Below are positions 1-7,422 of a DNA stretch of 13,471 bases, one piece after another. The position numbers were made by a program, and so were the translations under genes. The notes beneath the pieces are model-generated. The model had not been told where the DNA came from. It searched no databases and saw nothing but the letters and a program-made list of their open reading frames with translations. The DNA comes from Cephalothrix spiralis (lineage: Eukaryota > Nemertea > Palaeonemertea > Archinemertea > Cephalotrichidae), in the NCBI GenBank assembly GCA_032353305.1, contig JAUCNG010003347.1, positions 1,941 through 15,411 of the forward strand. Reading direction: 5' to 3'. Numbering within the stretch: position 1 is the stretch's first letter; each line of letters opens with the position of its first letter.

Positions 1-396
1 AAAACACCGTTATTTTACACTGCAATAAAAGATCACTTAGACTCTTTAAAATTTCTAATCGAAAGCAATGCAAATGTTAATCATGAAGATGAGATAGGTT
101 CGACACCATTGTTTTGTGCTGTGAATAAGGATCATTTGAATTGTGTAAGAAGTCTCATTGAAAATAGGGCAACAGTTGATCATATAGACAAACGGGGTAA
201 AACACCGTTATTTTACACTGCAATAAAAGATCACTTAGACTCTTTAAAATTTCTAATCGAAAGCAATGCAAATGTAAATCATGAAGATGATAATGGTTGG
301 ACACCATTGATTTTTGCTGTGAATGCGAATCATTTGGATTCTGTAAGAATTCTCATTGAAAATGGGGCTACAGTTGATCATATAGACAAAGGTGGT
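1..396 (+). repeat. 198-bp tandem unit inside ankyrin region of copy 1
   Basis: Bases 1-92 and 199-290 are almost identical by eye, and the intervening 99-bp repeats (100-198 and 298-396) are also close. The true period is therefore 198 bp, or two 33-residue ankyrin repeats. The units alternate between a repeat with SNANVNHED and one with (R/G)ATVDHIDK. This points to recent tandem duplication of a two-repeat module, and the array may continue left of the window. Confidence 0.85.
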
Positions 397-1917
397 AGAA
401 CACCGTTATTTTACTCTGCGATTGAAGGCCACTTAGACATTTTAAAATTTCTATATCATGCAAGTGGGTTATGCCAGGTGACATTGTCAAATGCAGGAGA
501 TGGTAACGTCAAATCGGATCAGCGCTATATATCCTTCAATGAGTTGGTAGCAATCACTATAAGAGGTCATGTTGAAATCTTGATATTTATTCTTACTAAC
601 ATGTTTGGGGTTGTTATGGATTATACAAAATATACCCAAGCGTATTTAGATTCCAGTTCCTCTGATTCCCGATCAAATTTTTCAAAAGATCTATCAATTC
701 GCATCAGAAATGTTCAAACATGTTATAAAATATTCGAGGAAGCTTTAGTCATCACCGGATTACAGATATTACAGGAATCAGTTAATACTTTGAATGTGGT
801 AACTAGTAATATAAAATCTCTTAAATATATACTAGGGCGTGAAAATGAAGTTTCGAGATTTCTGATCGATTATAAAGGAGAAGAAAAAACAATTGACAAT
901 TTAGTTGAAGGGATTATCGTATCGGAGGAAAATAAAGAAGTAATGGAGGGTGTCGAGGTTCAAGATCAAGTACTAGGTAGTGGCACTTTTGGAGTTGTGA
1001 AATTAGGTTTTGTTGACCTTCCCGATGGTACAGTCCAGAAGGTTGCAGTAAAATGTATTGATATTAAAAAACATAAAAGTAACCTTTCAAACCTTGATGA
1101 AGAAGTGAAATCATTACTTAAGTTGAGGAATGACTATGTTGTCACATTTTATGGACATAAGATAGGAATGGAAAACTTAGTTGACACATTTATCTATCTA
1201 GTTATGGAACTTTGCAATCAGGACTTACATAATTTTTACGTTGTGAATGGAAAAGTTAACGATTCAAATCCCAGCAAAGCAAATGATTTCATAGAGAGTT
1301 TCCAGCAGTTTTGTCAGCATGCTATTCATATTCTTAGTGGTGTGTCATATATTCATTCGAAATCATATGTCCATAAAGACATCAAATTGCAGAATGTCCT
1401 TCTTAGTTTTGATAACAAGGCTAAGATATGTGATCTCGGGCTATCCGATCTCTTAGAAGGGGACGTGCAGAAAACATATCGATTTAAAGGGACTCCTATT
1501 TACTCCGCTCCAGAAGTTTTATGTACCCCTAGAAGGTATTCCTCTGCATCTGATGTATTTTCAATTGGTCTTATCCTTACCGAAATGTACCGAGGTGTCA
1601 GATATTATAAAGCCGACCCCTTTGTCGGACAGCCCGAGGAAGACAGACTTGAATTATTTAGAAGTGGAGTAAAACCAGATATTGGGGACATAAATTTTGA
1701 AATAGAAAAGGACGTTGCATCTATGGTAAATAGATGTTTGGAATATGACTGCGATGTTCGTATCTCAGCTGCAGTAGGAAAAGATATGTTTGAGAAGGTT
1801 CTTGAAAAACTGAAGACTGAAAATCCAGGACTGAATCCGCTGGACAAAAAAAACATCAAAGCTCCCAGTATCAGTGAAACTGTTTCAGAAATATGGAGTC
1901 GAACACAGTCCTTTTAA
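1..1917 (+). CDS. Ankyrin-repeat protein kinase, 5'-truncated by window edge (copy 1)
   Basis: The frame is open from base 1, so the 638 visible residues lack an N-terminus. Numbering here starts at base 1. Residues 1-132 are four 33-residue ankyrin repeats (TPLF..A....HLD..K.LIE..A.V.H pattern), with a fifth partial repeat from 133. Residues of about 165-315 form a middle region I do not recognise but which the second copy shares. Residues of about 320-600 are a protein kinase: glycine loop GSGTFG at 326-331, VAVK lysine K351, helix-C glutamate E367 or E368, catalytic loop HKDIKLQN with D460 and N465, DLG in place of DFG with D478, and APE ending at E505. HKDIK and GTPIYSAPE suggest Ser/Thr specificity and an active enzyme. 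Ankyrin N-terminal to kinase is the TNNI3K order, opposite to RIPK4/ANKK1, but no orthology is claimed. Partner and pathway are unknown. The TAA stop comes about 23 residues before the equivalent end of copy 2. No intron is visible. Confidence 0.9.
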   Translation, partial: KTPLFYTAIKDHLDSLKFLIESNANVNHEDEIGSTPLFCAVNKDHLNCVRSLIENRATVDHIDKRGKTPLFYTAIKDHLDSLKFLIESNANVNHEDDNGWTPLIFAVNANHLDSVRILIENGATVDHIDKGGRTPLFYSAIEGHLDILKFLYHASGLCQVTLSNAGDGNVKSDQRYISFNELVAITIRGHVEILIFILTNMFGVVMDYTKYTQAYLDSSSSDSRSNFSKDLSIRIRNVQTCYKIFEEALVITGLQILQESVNTLNVVTSNIKSLKYILGRENEVSRFLIDYKGEEKTIDNLVEGIIVSEENKEVMEGVEVQDQVLGSGTFGVVKLGFVDLPDGTVQKVAVKCIDIKKHKSNLSNLDEEVKSLLKLRNDYVVTFYGHKIGMENLVDTFIYLVMELCNQDLHNFYVVNGKVNDSNPSKANDFIESFQQFCQHAIHILSGVSYIHSKSYVHKDIKLQNVLLSFDNKAKICDLGLSDLLEGDVQKTYRFKGTPIYSAPEVLCTPRRYSSASDVFSIGLILTEMYRGVRYYKADPFVGQPEEDRLELFRSGVKPDIGDINFEIEKDVASMVNRCLEYDCDVRISAAVGKDMFEKVLEKLKTENPGLNPLDKKNIKAPSISETVSEIWSRTQSF

Positions 1918-1995
1918 GAGAATGTTTTACCTGCGAGCACTCTCTTAGATTTTGATTCAAGAGGGGCTTCAACTGCGAATGATATTGACTGATGT

Positions 1996-2690
1996 ACAGA
2001 GACAGCTTGTTTATCTGCTCTCCTGTACGGTTGTGAATCCTGGTTATCTAATCAAATAAACTCACACAGACTATGTATCTCGCCGGAGTGTCAACCTTGC
2101 TCGGGGTGAGGAGAACCACCACAAACAATTGTTGCTTGCTAGAGCTTGGATACCCAACAGTGCTATCAAAGATACGTGATATACAGGAAAGGAGTCAGTT
2201 ATACGATGATCCTTTTATGTTCATTTGGAGACTCTGCCGAGATGAATAGACAGTGGATTTCAAGTACATTACTTCCGTTAAAAACGTGAACAATCATACA
2301 GGACTCGATCTACAGGCGATAACTACTGCGGATGGTACAAAGTCAGTTACCTATCGGACAATTAATCCAACTTTTAAGGTGTTAGACTGTTATAGTTCTA
2401 CTTGTGTGATTAATGAACATTTAAATATTAAACTGTCATAACTTCGGTTGTCCTCTCATAATCTCCGGATCGAGACAGGGACGATGGGCTCGTATTGAAC
2501 GAGCTCGTCGGTTGTGATCTTGTGGCTCCGTTCAAACGGAAGAACATGTGATATGTGAATGCCTACGAACTCAACATGTGCGTGACAACAAATTTGAACA
2601 TTGAGTTCTCCTCATTGCCAGTTTTACCGGTGTTTTAGCAAAAGTAGCAACTGTTATATATGTGTGTCTTACTGAATTCTCTTGGTGACT
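1996..2690 (+). pseudogene. Decayed non-LTR retrotransposon (LINE) reverse-transcriptase C-terminal region
   Basis: Translation in shifting frames gives the typical tail of a LINE reverse transcriptase. SALLYGCESW is read around 2014-2043. From 2076 another frame gives YLAGVSTLLGVRRTT, then LLELGYP, then DDPFMFIWRLCRD up to a TAG at 2247. Further on come INPTFKV and RLSSHNLRIETG. After a single-base shift follows an RW.RI.R.RRL stretch ending in a zinc-knuckle-like CG...EEHVICEC near 2510-2560. In-frame stops and at least two frameshifts show it is dead. Only the 3' end of the element remains, as is usual for 5'-truncated LINE copies. It begins about 80 bp after the stop of the upstream kinase gene, so it may contribute to that gene's 3' untranslated region. 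An AATAAA at 2055-2060 lies inside it. The exact clade was not determined. Confidence 0.8.
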
Positions 2691-3509
2691 ATGCTAGTGT
2701 TATTACTCGAGCTATACTGAACTTTTGATATATTTGCGTTTATACTGGAATCGAACTTTAACCTACAGTGTATATTGTTTTTATCGGACTTATGCAAACA
2801 TATTTGTGCTCTCTTCATACTTAAAATTTATCTTTGTTATTCAATCTTGGACTGATATCCCGATGTGTATTATTACTTATTTTGCGTTTTTTGGGTCAAA
2901 CTACCACATGTACTTGCATATAATCAGATTTACAAGGAAATAATATTAGCTAATTGTATAAGATGTATAATTTGTATATTTCGGTCCTTTTGTACATATT
3001 TAAGCTTTCTGAATTTATTTTAACACTGTAATAACTAGGACTATAGTTCATTCATTCCCAAGCTGATAGTAATGTAACGAAGTTGGTTTACTTTGTTGTT
3101 GAGGGACTGGGTTGAACTTAACTAAGTATTTAATTACAATCAGCATAGCCTTTATTCTTCTATACTTCATATAAACGTAACACTGTATTTTAAGTAGAGC
3201 TCTGGAAGTTTACCTTTCTTTAGGCCGAAGTCAAGAGATCTGAATTTAAGGGAGGTCTTCCCTCTATTTTAGTCATAAAACCTACACATTCCTATATCAT
3301 GCGCGCGTACATGTATGTCATTTTACTATATTTGGTTAAGAAATGCATACGACTATATTTGGGGTTCAGTTATGTTTGTTATTGACTAATATGTGATCTT
3401 ATGAGACGTTTTCCCCAAGCTATTAATTATCTTTTAAAGTTTAATCAATGTTTAGGGATAATATTATTTTAAAACGTTCTAAGGCTCTTTTTATAGACAA
3501 CTATATCAC
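2691..3509. other. AT-rich intergenic stretch, nothing recognised
   Basis: No convincing coding frame, exon-like segment with splice signals, RNA gene or inverted repeat was seen on either strand. The longest frames are short, hydrophobic and AT-driven. The left end may still hold LINE 3' sequence. Confidence 0.5.
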
Positions 3510-4022
3510 AGTAATTAAAAATGGTCGAGTGCTTCATCGGTATGGCCTGACGCACTCTAACATGCCTGGTTTATACTCTTCCGATGAAATGTGAAGTTAA
3601 TTGACCGGCCACTGTTTCGGTTTCGTTTTATAGTAAAAAGAAATCATATAATTTTTGTAAACCCTATTTGTGGTATTTTACAAAATTTAAGATGTTTTAG
3701 ATTCTAATTTTCTGAATAGAATTATATTTCTGTGATAGGTTTAATCGATTTCAGGTATTATCTGTCCGACTATTCTTTTCACAGCAAAATGGCATTTGTG
3801 GTAAGACAATTCAAAATACGTTCTATTCAGAAAATTAGATCCAAGAGAATCTAAAACATCTTGAATTTTGTAAAATACCACAAATAGGATTTACAAAAAA
3901 CTACATGATTTATTTTTACTATAAAATGAAACAGTGGTCGGTCAATTAATTTAACATTTCATCGGAAAAGTAAGGCATGTTAGAGACCATACCGATGAAG
4001 CACTCGACCATTTTTAATTACT
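3510..4022. mobile_element. Foldback (MITE-like) element with about 200-bp inverted arms
   Basis: The left arm (3510-3722) is the imperfect reverse complement of the right arm (3821-4022), around a 98-bp spacer. The outer ends are AGTAATTAAAAATGGTCGAG and its complement. Inner ends meet at TTCTGAATAGAA and TTCTATTCAGAA. Arms differ by scattered substitutions and small indels, so the element is not new. No coding frame is present, so any mobility would depend on a transposase made elsewhere. A TATCA lies near both outer ends (3504-3508 and 4022-4026) but is not cleanly placed as a target-site duplication. Confidence 0.8.
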
Positions 4023-4086
4023 ATCAGCTTGAAAATGAATACACTATATGGAATTTATTTCTTTCAAAATGGACAAAACAAACAAG

Positions 4087-4097
4087 CCCCCCCCCCC
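4087..4097. repeat. Homopolymer run of 11 C
   Basis: Eleven consecutive cytosines stand out in an otherwise AT-rich stretch between two foldback elements. The run is likely length-variable and prone to sequencing error. Confidence 0.8.
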
Positions 4098-4157
4098 ATT
4101 TTATAGATTAGTGTGTGTCATTGACCCCCATAAACTATACATTTTTTGAAAAGTCAT

Positions 4158-4330
4158 GAGAAATACTGATTAGTGGGGGATTTAAGATTTTTGCGTTTTT
4201 TGCAATGCGATTTAGATTTCTCTCTCTGGTTGGGGTGGTAACAAAAACAGTTTTTCCCCCCACCACCAAGAAGGGAAATCTAAATCGTATAGAATATATT
4301 CTGAAAACTGTAATCAGTTTCAATATCCAC
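4158..4330. repeat. Second, smaller imperfect foldback element
   Basis: CGATTTAGATTT at 4208-4219 pairs with AAATCTAAATCG at 4276-4287, and the G-rich GGTTGGGGTGG side pairs with the C-rich CCCCACCACC side. After an offset of about 12 bases the pairing resumes as CTGATTA (4166-4172) with TAATCAG (4311-4317). The two strands therefore yield near-mirror short open frames, which are artefacts of the palindrome. Confidence 0.65.
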
Positions 4331-4432
4331 AATTATTTAACAACTTTTAAATTTTTGATCCTTTTTGGATTAAAAAAATCAAGATGATTTTACTAGTAAT
4401 AAAAAGTTAAAATAAATTTTGATTATTAATTA

Positions 4433-4770
4433 AGCTGTTTAAAAATGTTTTTGATTTTGATTTAAATTTTTATATTGCATTACATGTACTTTTAATTTGT
4501 ACATAATTGTTAAATATATTATAATTTTATTTTATCTATTTATTCACTTTTGGTCATAATAGTCTTTGAGGAGATCCCATTTTAAAATCAAGAGTTAATA
4601 GAATTCTATTAACTCTTGATTTAATCAATCCTTAAATATGGTTACCGGTTTTGATTTAGTGGGTTTCATTTTAGTGAGTTTTTGCTTTTGCATGAGTTTA
4701 CTACACATAAGATTTTTGAGCCGTGTAGGGTAATTTTAAAATGTTTCAAAAAATAAACCATCTTTCAAGC
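4433..4770 (+). repeat. Dispersed repeat, copy A
   Basis: This stretch aligns by eye, in the same orientation, with 10436-10811. Shared landmarks in order are AGCTGTTTAAAA followed by TGTTTTTGATTT, TATTTAT.CACTT.TGGTCAT, CAATCCTTA followed by CGGTTTTGATT, and GGGT.ATTTT.AAAAT.TC followed by AA.CATG-like AAACCA. Identity is patchy, so both copies are old. Copy A carries a perfect palindrome where copy B carries half of a hairpin. No coding potential was seen. The class is undetermined and is probably non-autonomous. Confidence 0.6.
4585..4622. repeat. Perfect 38-bp palindrome without spacer
   Basis: The axis lies between 4603 and 4604, in GAA|TTC. Nineteen bases on each side pair without a mismatch, through AATCAAGAGTTAATAG on the left arm. 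It lies inside dispersed-repeat copy A and is absent at the matching point of copy B, so it may be a nested insertion or the footprint of one. Confidence 0.85.
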
Positions 4771-4797
4771 TGATGTGTTATAATATTACTTTACGAT

Positions 4798-4890
4798 TAG
4801 TCGTTTGGTTCGGATTTGATTACGAGAATTTGACACGAGACCGGAGGGTCGAGTGCAAATTCGAGTAATCAAATTCGAACCAATCGACTA
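4798..4890. repeat. 93-nt hairpin (45-bp arms, GGAG loop)
   Basis: The left arm (4798-4842, beginning TAGTCGTTTGGTTCGGATTT) pairs with the right arm (4847-4890, ending CGAACCAATCGACTA). There is one unpaired base and a few mismatches. The loop is GGAG at 4843-4846. One arm with its loop recurs at 10588-10660, which marks it as a dispersed repeat rather than a unique RNA gene. Confidence 0.75.
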
Positions 4891-4944
4891 TTTCTTATTA
4901 CAATTATTACAACTGAGCAATCGCTTCAATAATAATGACGTCAT

Positions 4945-5000
4945 CTACCCCGTGATCCGAATTGCACTGGGCTAATTCAACGGGGTAGCGTGCAATACGG
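4945..5000. repeat. Interleaved inverted repeats with pseudoknot topology
   Basis: CTACCCCGT (4945-4953) pairs with ACGGGGTAG (4980-4988). CCGAATTGCAC (4957-4967) pairs with GTGCAATACGG (4990-5000) with one mismatch. The order left1-left2-right1-right2 is that of an H-type pseudoknot, with connecting stretches of 3, 12 and 1 nt. It may equally be a rearranged part of a foldback repeat. Expression is unknown. Confidence 0.55.
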
Positions 5001-5052
5001 AATGATTTGAGAAGAACGACATAAAATGAACCGATTACAGTGTAATAATATA

Positions 5053-5138
5053 ATATAAATGGACATCTTGGAATCCGGTATTTTTTTGGACAAGTTCAAG
5101 TCAAAAAAAATACCGGATTCCAAGATGTCCATTTATAT
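5053..5138. repeat. 86-nt near-perfect hairpin
   Basis: The 35-base arms 5053-5087 and 5104-5138 are exact reverse complements (ATATAAATGGACATCTTGGA at the outer end). After one mismatch three more pairs (GAC/GTC) form, which leaves an 8-nt loop. The size resembles an animal pre-miRNA, but pairing this perfect is more typical of a young MITE or an siRNA-producing inverted repeat. It closes the repeat cluster that begins at 3510. Confidence 0.85.
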
Positions 5139-6023
5139 ATTTACCACACATTAAACATTTTAAAACTATTTAATCTCTTTTCCTGTGTTAAAACCGATTA
5201 CCGGTAAATCATGTCTTTTAAAGTTCAATAAATAATGTTTTTTTAAATAATTTATCATATTAAATTATGATTCCTAGTTTGGCATGTTTCCAGTTACTAG
5301 TAAATAGTCAAGTTCAAGGTCAATTTGTGAATTACGCGTTGACCAGACTTTAGCATTTAGTGACAGTCAGCAGATATAAATCGATTTGTAATTGATGTAG
5401 ACGATTCAATAATATTTACGGCTCTTCTGATTGGTTGATGGACATGGCTCAAAAATTCATTCGAGCTAATTAAGATCAATTATGTGGACGAGATCGGTAC
5501 TTGTACACTTTTCCGTGATAAACTTATACGTTCACGGTATGTTTTCACTACTGTTTTCAGAACATGTTAAAGTACGATAAAAAATTGGGATCTCATATAA
5601 AAAATTTGGCAAATGTGCGAGTAAGATGCTAAGGGTATTATCATTTAGGCATAACTAGAGCTTCTTATTACAGCAAATTTTTACATGATTACTTTAATTG
5701 TTGCAAGTCTATAGATAAATTTTTGACCACCTTTGAAATTTTGCCAATTTTTCTAACATCCTGTATTTAATTAAGGAATCAATATATTGGCCTGGCATGC
5801 ACTTTGGAACGTTAAGTAGATACACCCTTTTTAATATAAAATTCATTAACTTTTCACAAAAATGTATAAGAACTTTTCAATTGAGTGTCCGGACTAAATT
5901 GAAAATACTTCACTACTCATACTCGATGATTGGGACGTTGTTGTGTATAATAAACGTTGAACAGGATTTTTAAGAATAGTTAACGATTACGTTTTAATAA
6001 TTCCCCGTCATCCGTAGGGTAGG
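5139..6023. other. AT-rich intergenic stretch, nothing recognised
   Basis: No coding frame, splice-bounded exon or RNA gene is evident on either strand. Part of the left side (about 5140-5220) carries TTAAAACTATTTAATC-like and ACCGGTAA-like words resembling pieces of the dispersed repeat, but too weakly to delimit a copy. Confidence 0.4.
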
Positions 6024-6224
6024 AGATGTATTTTCTCATTTAACAAGGTTGTAAACCATAATTCTAATTTTAAAACATCGATGCGTATTTTTGACGGTGC
6101 CGCTGCACCCATAATGCTATATGGTGGCGAATTTTGGTACGTTCCTGATTTTAAGTCCGAGAAATTTGAGAAATGGCACAGTTAGGTCGGACATAAGAGG
6201 GTCAGTCAAATATAGTGCGTAAAA
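6024..6224 (+). pseudogene. Short relic of a second LINE reverse transcriptase
   Basis: The frame from 6024 to a TAG at 6183 reads FKTSMRIFDGAAAPIMLYGG followed by EFW. This closely resembles the thumb-region signature of many animal LINE reverse transcriptases (..FD..V.PILLYG.E.W). Past the stop, two frames together give LG, HKR and SNIVR in the expected order for the next conserved block, so a frameshift is present too. It differs from the relic at 1996-2690, so it comes from another copy or family. Nothing clearly LINE-like was recognised before or after it. Confidence 0.55.
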
Positions 6225-7348
6225 AACTAAAATTCTTACGTTTTGGGTGATTAAACATTGAAAAAATTGGATGAAATAAGAGAAAACCGAAGTTTATTCC
6301 ATGGACACAACCACAAAGACCTTATAACTAATATTTCGGTTTATTGTACCGTTGTCAAAGTTGAAATCATCGGGGTTTTTGTATGGTTTAGATCGGATAT
6401 ACGAAACTGTGGCCTTGTGCCAAATACGATGACTACTTCCAATTTTGATGAATCATTTCGAGACTACCCTCTAGAAATATTGCATCTCAGACGTGCTTCA
6501 AGCAAATGGTCAATTTCTGGCTTCAAGTTAAAAAAATAGACTCTAACTCTTCGACATATAAGTCTTTTTAGTGGACGTTTATGGCTATAATAAGGAATCT
6601 TGGGGACTTGGTGGTTAAGCGGATTTAAGAGAAGTAAGGGAACAACCAAATTAATCGTCGTATTCTAGAATTTTTGAAAAAGCAATGATGATTAATTATG
6701 ATACATTTTGGCAACATTAGGTGCGATTATCAAGTTTTAATAACTTTTTTTATTATTCCCATTTTTCGGAAATTTAAGTTTGATCTAATAGCAAAAATGA
6801 GCAAATTAAATTCCTAATGTCAATTAAGGACTTGTTTTAAAAAAGAAATTCGATATCTTATAAATAAAATTATAGCAATTAGCAGTACCACGGTCATACA
6901 GCTATTTTTGGTTTTTAAATCGCTTGAAAATGGGATTGGACCGTGGTATAAAAGGGTTATTCCGTGAAATAAAACCGTCATTTCACTCAAGCCCCTCGTG
7001 GAATTACTCATTTTTTATTTAACTATATACAACTCGTGCAATGACCATATAGTAAGGTGTAACATTTTATGTATTGTATTATAATCGTTTATATATTGCG
7101 TTTTTTGTGTACTGCCATATAAGATATATATCAATAAAGGATCATAAAGCATATTTATTCATGTTCAAATTCATATTGAAACTTCTTGCATGGCGTGGCA
7201 TGTATATAAATGATATATTTATGTCTAATGAATCGTATTGTGTGTCATAAAGGAATTTAATATATAGTTTTTTTATGACGTTCACATATTTCAAGCGGAA
7301 CATAAGATATCAAAGGCTACTGTGTATATGGGGTTTGTTCATTTTTAG
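6225..7348. other. AT-rich upstream region of the second kinase gene
   Basis: No gene was recognised. The short frames here lack any motif I know. A 10-bp inverted repeat, TACCACGGTC (6886-6895) with GACCGTGGTA (6939-6948), has a 43-nt spacer and is the only structure noted. Regulatory sites of the downstream gene may lie here but cannot be identified by eye. Confidence 0.4.
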
Positions 7349-7357
7349 TATATATAT
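7349..7357 (+). promoter_or_regulatory. Possible TATA box of the second kinase gene
   Basis: A TATATATAT run lies about 70 bp before the ATG at 7423. If used, initiation would fall near 7380 and give a 5' leader of about 40 nt. AT-rich surroundings make such runs common, so this is weak. Confidence 0.25.
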
Positions 7358-7422
7358 AGTGAGATCAAAACGGGAATATTGTGTCTCATTAATTTTGGAT
7401 ACGGATACGGTGAGGTATAAAA

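Noticed and set aside
1-396. CRISPR-like regular spacing of repeats
   Set aside because: The repeats are in-frame ankyrin codons with a 99/198-bp period and no unique spacers, in eukaryotic DNA.
1605-1859. Minus-strand open frame inside the first kinase gene, with a counterpart at 9369-9629
   Set aside because: Antisense shadow of the conserved kinase coding sequence. It appears in both copies only because the sense strand is conserved.
2725-2943. Plus-strand frame of 72 codons, hydrophobic
   Set aside because: Composition-driven in AT-rich DNA. No motif, no splice context and no similarity to neighbours.
4135-4387. Overlapping frames on both strands with near-mirror peptides
   Set aside because: They are produced by the imperfect foldback at 4158-4330. 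Neither has coding features.
6258-6539. Plus-strand frame of 93 codons after the second LINE relic
   Set aside because: It might be LINE-derived, but no reverse-transcriptase motif can be seen past 6224, and start context and composition are unconvincing.
6600-6650. tRNA A-box-like words (CTTGGTGGTTAAGCGG)
   Set aside because: No B box at the proper distance and no cloverleaf can be drawn, so neither a tRNA gene nor a tRNA-derived SINE is supported.
6464-7011. Minus-strand frames of about 60 codons upstream of the second kinase gene
   Set aside because: Short, no recognisable motif, no splice sites that would join them to the acyltransferase exons.
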